DNA of 9,312 nt from assembly GCA_027306715.1 (NCBI GenBank), contig DAHUZG010000103.1, positions 1-9,312 of the forward strand, given 5' to 3'. Numbering within the stretch: position 1 is the first letter of the stretch; the number at the start of each line of letters is the position of its first letter. Position numbers and translations under genes: made by a program. Shown piece by piece: positions 1 to 6,170 of the stretch. This DNA is from Acidimicrobiaceae bacterium. GTDB lineage: Bacteria > Actinomycetota > Acidimicrobiia > Acidimicrobiales > Bog-793. The notes beneath the pieces are model-generated. The model did not search any database and had not been told where the DNA came from. It saw only the letters and a program-made list of their open reading frames with translations.

Positions 1-1353
1 GAGCGGCTGCCCCGCCACCCAGGTCTGCGCGATGCTCGCCGGGCTCGCCGACCAGACCGCCGCCTGGAGCGGGTCGCCGTAGGGCGTCCACTCGTGGTGG
101 TCGAGATCGAACAGGACGAAGTCTGCCTGCTTGCCGGGCTCGAGCGAGCCGATCTCGTCGTCCCAGCCGAGGGCGCGCGCGGCGTCGATCGTCGCCATCC
201 GAAGGGCGCGCCGGGCGCCCACCTGGCGCGGGTCGAGGCGGGCGTCCTTGAACAGCCCGGCCGCCAGATAGACCTGGCGGTGCAGGTCGAGATTGCCGCC
301 GGCCGAGACCCCGTCGGTGCCGAGCGCGACCGTCGCTCCCGCCGCCAGCAGCTCGGGGTACTTGCCGATGGCGGTGGCGCCCTTGGCGAGCTTCAGCGAG
401 CTCGCCGGGCAGAACGCCACCGAGGTGTTGTGAGCAGCGACGAGCGATACCTCGTCGTCGGTGAGCGCGACGGCGTGGGCGAGGACCAGATTGGGCCCGA
501 GACCGCCGTGCTCGGCGATGCGGGTGAGCGGCCAGCGTCCGTGGCGCCTCTCGGAGACCTTCGCCTCCTCGATCGACGAGGCGAGGTGGTAGGTGGTGCC
601 GACACCGAGCTCCTCGGCGAGAGCCCGGGCGCCGACGTGCAGCTCGATGCTGCACGGCTCCTTGCCCTCGATGTTGACCCAGCAGCGGATCAGTCCCCCG
701 GCGGCGCCGTTCCAGCTCTCCACCTCGGCACGCAGCACCGTCAAGGCTTCGTCGGCCGAGGCGAAGAAGTGATGGCTCACCATCTCCTCGGACCAGCCCG
801 CCGGGAGCTGTGCGGGCTTCTGGTCGGCGGCGTGGCGACCGACGATGCCGCGCATCCCGACCGAGGCAACCGCGCGAGCAGTGAGCCCCGCCTCGTTCTG
901 GGATCCCATGTCGAGAAAGCACGTCGTACCGCCGCGAAGCATCTCGGCCAAGCTGACGAGCACGCTGACGCGCTCGTCCTCAGCGCTCACGTGGGCGTAG
1001 AACGGCTTGGCCCAGTGGAACACCCAGGCGCGAGTCGACAGCAGGTCGGGGAACACCGCCCGGCTCAGCGTCTCCGACAGGTGCACGTGGCTGTCCACAA
1101 GGCCCGGGATGGCGCCCTTCCGGCGTCCGTCGACAACGGCATCCGGCGCCCGCTCGAGGCGCTCGGCGACCGCCGCGCTCGGCCCGACGTCGGCGAGCCG
1201 CCGACCTTCGACGAGGATGCTGGCGTCACGAAGCACCGTGTCGTGCTCGTCGACGGTGAGCAGGAACTCGAGGTGCTCGACGAGGGTTCGCCGGCCGCGC
1301 TGCGGAGCGGCCCCGGCTGGCCCATCAGGTACGTCGCGGCCGGGCCGCCTCAC
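1..1353 (-). CDS. Zinc-dependent amidohydrolase, TRZ/ATZ/deaminase type (C-terminus beyond window)
   Basis: Probably a cytoplasmic hydrolase that deaminates or dechlorinates an N-heterocycle or amidine-like substrate; the family includes SsnA, guanine deaminase, S-adenosylhomocysteine deaminase and AtzA/TrzN. Seen in the translation: an N-terminal beta segment (FLLTVDEHDTVLRDASILVEG), the metal motif GLVDSHVHLSET, an Asp in FLDMGS, a His in the LAHAVALTDDEV segment, and the Asp motif VALGTDGVSAGGNLDLH. Near the left edge is the typical C-terminal stretch LEPGKQADFVLFDLD, so only a short tail is missing. The start is uncertain. GTG at 1353 lies closest to the conserved region; GTG at 1407 is also in frame, sits six bases after a TATGAT box and could be a leaderless start, but would overlap the divergent gene. 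An in-frame stop closes the frame just upstream. It is transcribed away from the seven-gene operon. The exact substrate cannot be told from sequence. Confidence 0.93.
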   Translation of the reverse strand, partial: MRRPGRDVPDGPAGAAPQRGRRTLVEHLEFLLTVDEHDTVLRDASILVEGRRLADVGPSAAVAERLERAPDAVVDGRRKGAIPGLVDSHVHLSETLSRAVFPDLLSTRAWVFHWAKPFYAHVSAEDERVSVLVSLAEMLRGGTTCFLDMGSQNEAGLTARAVASVGMRGIVGRHAADQKPAQLPAGWSEEMVSHHFFASADEALTVLRAEVESWNGAAGGLIRCWVNIEGKEPCSIELHVGARALAEELGVGTTYHLASSIEEAKVSERRHGRWPLTRIAEHGGLGPNLVLAHAVALTDDEVSLVAAHNTSVAFCPASSLKLAKGATAIGKYPELLAAGATVALGTDGVSAGGNLDLHRQVYLAAGLFKDARLDPRQVGARRALRMATIDAARALGWDDEIGSLEPGKQADFVLFDLDHHEWTPYGDPLQAAVWSASPASIAQTWVAGQPL

Positions 1354-1391
1354 GCCTGGGGAAGCGGACGCCTCGTCGTGCAGGCTCCAGC

Positions 1392-1420
1392 TTGACAGCG
1401 GCTGCACCGTCTGATCATAT
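1392..1420 (+). promoter_or_regulatory. Candidate plus-strand promoter TTGACA-N17-TCATAT
   Basis: A perfect -35 hexamer TTGACA (1392-1397) is followed, 17 bases later, by TCATAT (1415-1420) preceded by TGA, giving a plausible though weak -10 with an extended TG. It would start a transcript near 1427. The difficulty is that the only standard in-frame start codon for the downstream gene is the TTG inside this same -35 box. Either this is not a promoter or the gene's start is unusual. Confidence 0.25.
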
Positions 1421-2567
1421 CAGATGTATTACCAGCTCGCTCGTTGCCGCGACCAGCCAGCGACTCGCTCGCCTTCGCGACGGCGCCGCTGCAGCGGGCC
1501 TCGACGCGCTCGTCTCGCTCTCGCCCGAGAACGTCGCGTACACCTGCGGCTTCGTCGTCCCCTCGCAGGCGCTGATGCGTTGGCGCCACGCTGCGACGGT
1601 GATCGACGTGAACGGCGGCGAGGCGATGCTCTGCGTCGACATGGAGGAGAGCACGGTACGCGAGGCGCGACCCGACCTCGAGCTGCGCGTCTGGCGCGAG
1701 TTCGGCGGCAATGCCATGCACTCCCTCGCAGGGCTTCTCGACGAGCTCGGCCTTGCCGGCAAGCGTGTCGGCATCGAGACCTCCTACCTCCCGGCTCACG
1801 ATTTCGCCGAGCTGTGCGCCGCGCTTCCCAAGGCCGAGCTCGCGGCCGCCGACGCCGTGCTCGCGCAGTGCCGAAGGATCAAGACCGCAGACGAGCTGGC
1901 GCTGCTCGGTCGGCTGTCGCGGATCGCCGACACCGCGATCGCCGACGCCTGTGCCCGAGCCAGCGCGGGCTGCAGCGAGATGGACATCGCCGCCGAGCTC
2001 ACGCGCTCGGTGTACGAGAACGGGGCCCAGCAGTTCAAGCTGATGATCGTCGCCACCGGCGAGCGCAGCCAGCTGCCGAACGTCGGGCCGACACGACGCC
2101 TGCTCGAGCCCGGCGACGTCTGCCGATTCGAGATCTTCGCCGTCATCGACGGCTACCACGCCGGCGTCTGCAGGACGGCGGTCGTCGGCGAGCCGGGGCC
2201 CGATGCCCTCCGGGTCTACAGCAGCCTCGTCGAGTGCAGGCAGCTCGTGCTCGGCGCGATCCGACCCGGCGTGGCCGCCCGCGACGTGTACCGTTCGTTC
2301 CGGCGGCGGTTCGACGAGCTGGCGATGCCCGCGATCTCCTTTGTCGGTCACGGCATCGGCCTCGACCTGCACGAGGCGCCCTACCTCGCCGAATTCGACG
2401 ACAGCGTTCTTGTCCCGGGCCTCGTGATGGGGGTCGAGCCGCTCGTCTACCGCAGCGGCCACGGTTTTGGGATGCAGGTCAAGGACATGGTGGCGATCAC
2501 CGGCAGCGGAGCGACGCTGCTGTCCGACGTCAGCCCGACCGACCATCTGTTGGCAATCGAGGCGTGA
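1392..2567 (+). CDS. M24 (creatinase / aminopeptidase P fold) protein with degenerate metal site
   Basis: At 391 aa the length is normal for two-domain M24B proteins: a creatinase N-terminal domain (about residues 24-160, RLARLRDGAAAAGLDALVS, SPENVAYTCGF) and a pita-bread domain (about 165-385). The fold is recognisable from DGYHAGVCRTAVVG, SFVGHGIGLDLHEAPYL and VMGVEPLVYRSGHGFG. Against the usual five metal ligands (D, D, H, E, E), the protein shows E247, G258, H320, E349 and K364, and the conserved His before the middle of the domain appears to be N230. A two-metal peptidase is therefore unlikely. Metal-free members such as creatinase hydrolyse C-N bonds of small amidino compounds, and the hydantoinase context favours a similar small-molecule role. 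The TTG at 1392 is the only usual in-frame start ahead of the conserved N-terminus; it has a weak ribosome site and coincides with a TTGACA hexamer. It is the first gene of the operon. Confidence 0.85.
   Translation: MTAAAPSDHIRCITSSLVAATSQRLARLRDGAAAAGLDALVSLSPENVAYTCGFVVPSQALMRWRHAATVIDVNGGEAMLCVDMEESTVREARPDLELRVWREFGGNAMHSLAGLLDELGLAGKRVGIETSYLPAHDFAELCAALPKAELAAADAVLAQCRRIKTADELALLGRLSRIADTAIADACARASAGCSEMDIAAELTRSVYENGAQQFKLMIVATGERSQLPNVGPTRRLLEPGDVCRFEIFAVIDGYHAGVCRTAVVGEPGPDALRVYSSLVECRQLVLGAIRPGVAARDVYRSFRRRFDELAMPAISFVGHGIGLDLHEAPYLAEFDDSVLVPGLVMGVEPLVYRSGHGFGMQVKDMVAITGSGATLLSDVSPTDHLLAIEA
1407..1422 (-). promoter_or_regulatory. Candidate extended -10 promoter (TGATATGAT) for the minus-strand amidohydrolase
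   Basis: Read on the minus strand, the sequence TG-A-TATGAT (1422 down to 1414) matches an extended -10 element, with five of six bases of TATAAT. The GTG codon at 1407 begins six bases after it, where a transcript would be expected to start, so a leaderless mRNA is possible. Leaderless starts with this geometry are common in actinobacteria. No convincing -35 box is seen. Confidence 0.35.
1410..1424. promoter_or_regulatory. Perfect inverted repeat TCTGAT-CAT-ATCAGA, candidate operator
   Basis: A 15-base site with perfect 6-base arms and a 3-base centre lies between two divergent genes, in an AT-rich patch of otherwise very GC-rich DNA. It coincides with possible -10 elements on both strands. 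Size, symmetry and position fit an operator for a dimeric repressor such as a GntR- or IclR-family protein, but no regulator gene is present in the window and the site was not matched to a known motif. Its role is inferred. Confidence 0.45.
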
Positions 2568-2590
2568 GCTCGAGACCTGAGCTCGACCCT

Positions 2591-2599
2591 GAGGAGGTG
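2591..2599 (+). promoter_or_regulatory. Strong ribosome binding site deciding a GTG start
   Basis: GAGGAGGTG lies eight bases before the GTG at 2608. It supports that GTG as the start of the tautomerase gene and so places the catalytic proline directly after the initiator methionine. Confidence 0.7.
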
Positions 2600-2607
2600 C
2601 GAAGCTG

Positions 2608-2844
2608 GTGCCGTTCGTCGTCGTTCACATGTGGGAAGGGCGTAGCACCGAGTCCAAGCGGGCGCTGACCAAGGCGATCACCGAGGCGATGGTCGAGCAT
2701 GCCGGGGCGAGCCCGGATGCCCTGCATGTCGTGATCCAGGAGTATCCGCCCGAGAACTGGGCCCGCTCCGGGGTCCTCGGCGCCGACCGGCAGCCGGCCG
2801 TTGGGGGCCCGGAGGGCCCTGTGCCAGCAGGCGGGCGGCGATGA
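2608..2844 (+). CDS. 4-oxalocrotonate tautomerase family protein
   Basis: A 78-aa protein of the tautomerase superfamily, which uses an N-terminal proline freed by loss of Met as a general base for keto-enol conversion. The sequence begins M-P-F-V-V-V-H, so Pro is residue 1 of the mature chain. An arginine follows at mature position 11 (EGRSTESKR), where 4-oxalocrotonate tautomerase has a catalytic Arg. The end of the core has the family-like EYPPENWARSGVLGADR. The usual chain is about 62 residues; here a Gly/Pro-rich tail of roughly 16 residues follows. The GTG start is supported by a strong ribosome binding site. The gene follows the M24 gene by 40 bases and overlaps the next gene by ATGA. 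A role on an enol intermediate of the pathway is inferred; some relatives are decarboxylases or dehalogenases. Confidence 0.88.
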   Translation: MPFVVVHMWEGRSTESKRALTKAITEAMVEHAGASPDALHVVIQEYPPENWARSGVLGADRQPAVGGPEGPVPAGGRR

Positions 2845-3836
2845 GCGCCGACGTGCTCGAGACGATCCGGGCTGTCGACGCCTCCCGAAGCGCGCTTCTT
2901 CTCATCGACTACCAGAACGGCTTCTGCCACCCGGACGGCACGCTCGGGATGTCCGGTGTCGACGTCGCCCCCGCGCAGGCCACCTATCCAAAGGCGCGGC
3001 GTCTCGCCGAAGCTTTCAAGGCCGCGGGCCTGCCGGTGGTCTGGACGCGTCAGGTGCATCTCGAGCCCGACGCCGGCAGGCGCCAGAAGTCGCTCGCCGC
3101 GCACACCGCCAAGCGCAGGCAGACCTCGTGCCTCTCGGGGAGCTGGGACGCCGAGCTCGTCGACGAGCTGAGAGAGCTCGCCGATGACCCCACCTTCGTC
3201 GTCACCAAGCACCGCTTCGGCGCCTTTTTCGAGACACGCCTGCAGACCCTTCTCGACATGCTCGGCGTGAGGGCGCTGTTCGTCGGGGGGGTGACAGCCA
3301 ACGCCTGCGTCGAGACGACCCTTCGTGAGGCGTACCTGCGTGACTACGACGTCGTCGCCGTGACCGATGCCATCGCCTCGGTGCGCCCGCGATGGCTCGC
3401 CACCGCACAGGAGGTGTGGGCTCAGTACCTCGGCGTGCTCGCCACGACCGACGACGTCTGCCGGTGGCTCTCGGGGATCGCGCCGGCGCGAGCCACGGCT
3501 CTTCACCACCTTCTGCTCGAGGTCTCCGATCTCGAGCGCAGCCTCGCCTTCTACTGCGGGCTCCTCGGCTTCTCCGTGCGCCAGCGGGAGCCATTCCGCG
3601 ACGGGCGCGATCTCGTCGTCACCCATCAAGGCCTCGGCCTCACGACGGCCTCGAGCGGCTCGCCGTCGCGCCTCGAGCATCTCTGCTTCAGCGCAGTCGG
3701 GGTCGACGAGATCGCCGAGCGGGCTTCGGGCCGCGGTGTCAAGATCGTCCGTGGCCCGGCTCCGGGGCCGTACGGGCACACCGTGTACCTCGAGGACCCT
3801 GACGGCAACGAGATCGAGCTGGTCGAGCAGCGATGA
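2841..3836 (+). CDS. Fusion: isochorismatase-family cysteine hydrolase + glyoxalase/VOC domain
   Basis: A 331-aa two-domain protein. Residues about 15-210 are an isochorismatase-like cysteine hydrolase with all three catalytic residues visible: D23 (LLLIDYQNGF), K123 (VVTKHRFGAF) and C156 (GGVTANACVETTLREAYLRD). Relatives include N-carbamoylsarcosine amidohydrolase, maleamate amidase, nicotinamidase and RutB, so hydrolysis of an N-carbamoyl or amide group is likely. After a short linker, residues about 219-331 form a vicinal-oxygen-chelate domain: LHHLLLEVSDLERSLAFYCG in the first half, and H280 (LEHLCFSA) and E326 (EDPDGNEIELVE) as probable metal ligands in the second. The fusion is one uninterrupted frame and not a typical architecture for the family. 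The gene starts inside the preceding stop (ATGA), so translation is probably coupled. The second domain could act on the product of the first, or bind it. That is inference. Confidence 0.9.
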   Translation: MSADVLETIRAVDASRSALLLIDYQNGFCHPDGTLGMSGVDVAPAQATYPKARRLAEAFKAAGLPVVWTRQVHLEPDAGRRQKSLAAHTAKRRQTSCLSGSWDAELVDELRELADDPTFVVTKHRFGAFFETRLQTLLDMLGVRALFVGGVTANACVETTLREAYLRDYDVVAVTDAIASVRPRWLATAQEVWAQYLGVLATTDDVCRWLSGIAPARATALHHLLLEVSDLERSLAFYCGLLGFSVRQREPFRDGRDLVVTHQGLGLTTASSGSPSRLEHLCFSAVGVDEIAERASGRGVKIVRGPAPGPYGHTVYLEDPDGNEIELVEQR

Positions 3837-3849
3837 GGCCATTCTCCGG

Positions 3850-3863
3850 TCGAGCCGGCTCGA
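3850..3863. repeat. Perfect 14-base palindrome in the intergenic gap
   Basis: TCGAGCCGGCTCGA is a complete palindrome within the 52-base gap between the fusion hydrolase gene and the MLE-family gene, the longest gap inside the operon. It could form a short hairpin that affects transcript stability, or be a protein site. It has no run of T after it, so it is not a standard terminator. In GC-rich DNA such palindromes also arise by chance. Confidence 0.3.
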
Positions 3864-3888
3864 ACGAGCCCGTCGGAAACGAGCAGGG

Positions 3889-5043
3889 GTGAGGATCCGG
3901 GGACTGAAGGTTCACGTCGTCGCCCTGCCGACACGGCGCGAGCACAACTGGGCCTCGAAGATGAGCTCACCGATCGGCCGCCACGCGATCATCGAGCTCG
4001 AGACCGAGGACGGCGTCGTCGGCTGGGGCGAGGCGCCGGCAGGGCCGACGTGGGGCGGTTCGGCCATGCGGTACTACGGGGAGACTCCCGAGACCGTTCG
4101 CCACGTCGTCGGCGAGCTGCTCGCGCCGCAGCTGAGCGGGAAGGACCCCGCCGAGATCGCCGTCCTTCACCGCCTGATGGACAGGACGGTGAAGGGACAT
4201 CCGTACGCCAAGGCTGCGGTCGACATGGCCTGCTACGACGCTGCGGGCAAGGCGCTCGGGGTCAACGTCTCGACACTGCTCGGCGGGCGCCACCGTCCCG
4301 GTATCGAGCTCGCCCACTCACTGGGGATCATGGAGATCGAGCGCTGCCTCGACGAGGCGGCTCAGGCGGTCGAAGAGGGCGCCCGGACGATCAAGTGCAA
4401 GACCGGCCTCGATCCCGAGCGCGACGTCGAGCTCGTCGCCCGGCTGCGCAAGACCGTGGGCGACGAGATCCGCATCCGCGTCGACGCCAACGAGGGGTAC
4501 GCCTCTGTCCACGAGGCCGTCCGCACCACGCTGGCCCAGGAGGAGCACGGGCTGTTCCTCTGCGAGCAGCCGGTAGGCGGGGCGCGCGGCCTTGCCCGCG
4601 TCGCCGCCCGCATCACCAGCCCGGTGATGGCCGACGAGTCGGCGTGGACCGTGGAGGACATCCTCGAGCTTCACGAGCTCGATGCCGCCAGCTGCTTCTC
4701 CTGCTACGTCACCAAGCCGGGGGGGCTCTACCGGGCGCGGCAGCAGGCCGAGCTCGCCGAGCGCCTCGGCATGAGCTGCGACATCGGCGGCTCGATCGAG
4801 ACGGGCATCGGAAATGCCGCCAACCTGGCGCTCGGGACCTCGCTCGCCAACGCCGTGCTGCCGAGCGTCTGTCCGGTGTCGGCGCCGGCTGGCTCTGGTG
4901 GCCCTGCGATCGCCGGGGTGTACTACCGCGACGACCTCATCACCGAGCCGTTCCGGTTCACCGACGGGATGGTGATCGCTCCGGACGGTCCCGGCCTCGG
5001 TGTCGAGGTCGACCGCGAGAAGCTGGAACGCTACCGGGCATGA
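3889..5043 (+). CDS. Enolase superfamily enzyme, muconate-lactonizing (MLE) subgroup
   Basis: A 384-aa enzyme with the capping domain (about 1-130, including VGWGEAPAG and HPYAKAAVDMACYDAAGKALG) and a TIM-barrel domain. The acid-base lysine pair is K169-x-K171 (TIKCKTG). Metal ligands are D199 (RVDANEGY), E226 (CEQPVGG) and D249 (MADES). The opposite lysine is K276 (YVTKPGGL), and the barrel ends with GGSIETGIGNAANLAL. K-x-K plus an opposite lysine defines the MLE subgroup: muconate cycloisomerase, o-succinylbenzoate synthase, N-acylamino acid racemase and dipeptide epimerase. These abstract a proton next to a carboxylate using Mg2+. GTG 3889 matches the family N-terminus (MRIRGLKVHVVALPTRR); the frame is open further upstream but that part is unrelated. 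The gene overlaps the next by ATGA. Next to a hydantoinase and a carbamoylase-like enzyme, a racemase role on an N-substituted amino acid is attractive; with the tautomerase nearby, cycloisomerisation is the alternative. Confidence 0.92.
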   Translation: MRIRGLKVHVVALPTRREHNWASKMSSPIGRHAIIELETEDGVVGWGEAPAGPTWGGSAMRYYGETPETVRHVVGELLAPQLSGKDPAEIAVLHRLMDRTVKGHPYAKAAVDMACYDAAGKALGVNVSTLLGGRHRPGIELAHSLGIMEIERCLDEAAQAVEEGARTIKCKTGLDPERDVELVARLRKTVGDEIRIRVDANEGYASVHEAVRTTLAQEEHGLFLCEQPVGGARGLARVAARITSPVMADESAWTVEDILELHELDAASCFSCYVTKPGGLYRARQQAELAERLGMSCDIGGSIETGIGNAANLALGTSLANAVLPSVCPVSAPAGSGGPAIAGVYYRDDLITEPFRFTDGMVIAPDGPGLGVEVDREKLERYRA

Positions 5044-6170
5044 CCACCGTCGCCGTGCTCGGCGCCGGAGCGGGCGGCCTGGCGACCGTCGTCGAGCTGG
5101 CGGCCGGAGGTCACGACGTAGCGCTCTGGCACCGCAGCGCCTCGACCATCGCCCCGTACAGCTCGGGCCAGATCGCCCATCGCGGCATCCTCGGCACGGG
5201 CAGCGCACGGGTGCTGGCGGTGACCACCGACCTCGGCGAGGCGCTCAGAGGAGCCGAGGTGGTGATCCTCTCGCTGCCGGCGTTCCTGCACCCGCCGCTT
5301 TTTGCCGAGCTCGCCGAGCGACGGCTCGGCGTCCCGATCGTGCTCAGCCCCGGGCATGTAGGAGGTGCGCTCCAGCTGAGACAGCTCTTCCGGCACCTCG
5401 GCGCCGCTCTTCCACCTGTGGCGGAGCTCTCGACGCTGCCCTACGTCGCACGCGTTCGACCCGAAGGCGGCGTAGAGGTCACGGGGCGGGCCCCGCAGCT
5501 GCGCTGTGGTGTGCTTCCCGGCGGCGACCAAGCGGCTGACGCCGCGGCGGCGCTGTTCTCGTGCCGGCTCACTGTCTGCGACGTGCTGTGCTCGAGCCTG
5601 TCGAACACCAATCTCGTCCTTCACCCCCCTGGAGCGATCCTCGGCGCTGCCTGGATCGAGGCAACGGGCGGGAATTTCGCCTTCTACGTCGAGGGGACGA
5701 CTCCCGGCGTCGCCCGCGTCCTCGACGGGCTCGACGCCGAGCGGCGCGAGCTGGCGCGCAGCTTCGGTCACGAGCTCCCGAGGCTCGCCGAGGAGATGGT
5801 GCTCGTCGGAACTGCCACCGCGCCGGGCGGCGGCGGTGGCGCAGCTGGCGATCGGTCCTCGGCCGGGCTGGTCGCCGGGCGGTCGTCCGCTGAGACGGCG
5901 GCGGAGGCGATCAGGTCCGGCGCGGCCAACCGCTCGATCCAAGCTCCCGGCTCGCTCTCTCACCGCTACTACCGGGAGGACTTCGCCTTTGGCCTCGAGC
6001 CGTTCGTGGCGCTGGCGGAGCTCGCCGGCGTCAAGACGCCGATCGCTGCCGCGCTGCTCGCTCTCGCCGGCGCCCTGCTCGGCAGCGAGATGCCGCCCGG
6101 CCGCGACGCCGCAGCCCTCGGGATCGAGGGGCTCAGCCTAGAGGAGCTGCTGGCGGAGGTCCGTGGATGA
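5040..6170 (+). CDS. Opine dehydrogenase family protein (NAD/NADP octopine/nopaline type)
   Basis: A 376-aa protein with an N-terminal Rossmann fold (MTTVAVLGAGAGGLATVVEL; GxGxGG at residues 8-13) and the C-terminal alpha-helical domain of octopine/nopaline dehydrogenases. H195 in NTNLVLHPPGAIL is the family's probable catalytic His. Further family signatures are FYVEGTTPGVARVLDGLDAER and, near the end, APGSLSHRYYREDFAFGLEP with a conserved Asp, then TPIAAALLALAGALLG. Members reductively join a 2-oxo acid to an amino group, or reverse this, through an imine. In a catabolic operon the oxidative direction, splitting a secondary amine, is plausible. An insertion rich in Gly and Ser (about residues 258-283) interrupts the helical domain. 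The ATG lies in the stop of the MLE gene (ATGA), and the gene in turn overlaps the DpaA-like gene by ATGA. The substrate is unknown. Confidence 0.9.
   Translation: MTTVAVLGAGAGGLATVVELAAGGHDVALWHRSASTIAPYSSGQIAHRGILGTGSARVLAVTTDLGEALRGAEVVILSLPAFLHPPLFAELAERRLGVPIVLSPGHVGGALQLRQLFRHLGAALPPVAELSTLPYVARVRPEGGVEVTGRAPQLRCGVLPGGDQAADAAAALFSCRLTVCDVLCSSLSNTNLVLHPPGAILGAAWIEATGGNFAFYVEGTTPGVARVLDGLDAERRELARSFGHELPRLAEEMVLVGTATAPGGGGGAAGDRSSAGLVAGRSSAETAAEAIRSGAANRSIQAPGSLSHRYYREDFAFGLEPFVALAELAGVKTPIAAALLALAGALLGSEMPPGRDAAALGIEGLSLEELLAEVRG
6155..6159 (+). promoter_or_regulatory. Ribosome binding site GGAGG for the DpaA-like gene
   Basis: A GGAGG sits seven bases before the ATG at 6167, inside the end of the opine dehydrogenase gene. 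It supports the upstream ATG although that leaves an N-terminal extension of about 30 residues compared with the family. Confidence 0.5.

Noticed and set aside
94..1395. Long plus-strand open frame (433 codons) opposite the amidohydrolase
   Set aside because: Its translation has no family motif and is rich in the Arg/Ala/Gly patterns of antisense frames in GC-rich DNA; the minus strand carries complete amidohydrolase motifs over the same bases.
1350..2546. Long minus-strand open frame (398 codons) opposite the M24 gene
   Set aside because: Antisense shadow: no recognisable domain, while the plus strand encodes an intact M24 fold with conserved motifs.
2565..2586. Direct repeat TGAGCTCGA twice, 13 bases apart, after the M24 gene
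   Set aside because: Short, made of the GAGCTCG words that are frequent throughout this GC-rich coding sequence; not convincing as a regulatory or recombination site.
2625..3842. Long minus-strand open frame (405 codons) opposite the tautomerase and fusion hydrolase genes
   Set aside because: It spans two real genes on the other strand and shows no domain signature; typical of codon bias in GC-rich DNA.
3367..3888. Upstream extension of the MLE-family frame to give a 558-residue protein
   Set aside because: The extra N-terminal part is Ser/Arg-rich and reads the fusion hydrolase gene in the wrong frame; the family N-terminus begins at GTG 3889.
4050..5039. Upstream extension of the opine dehydrogenase frame
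   Set aside because: The added part is an Arg-rich out-of-frame reading of the MLE gene; the Rossmann motif begins right after ATG 5040.
5031..5963. Minus-strand open frame (310 codons) opposite the opine dehydrogenase gene
   Set aside because: No family motif; the plus strand has the complete opine dehydrogenase signature.
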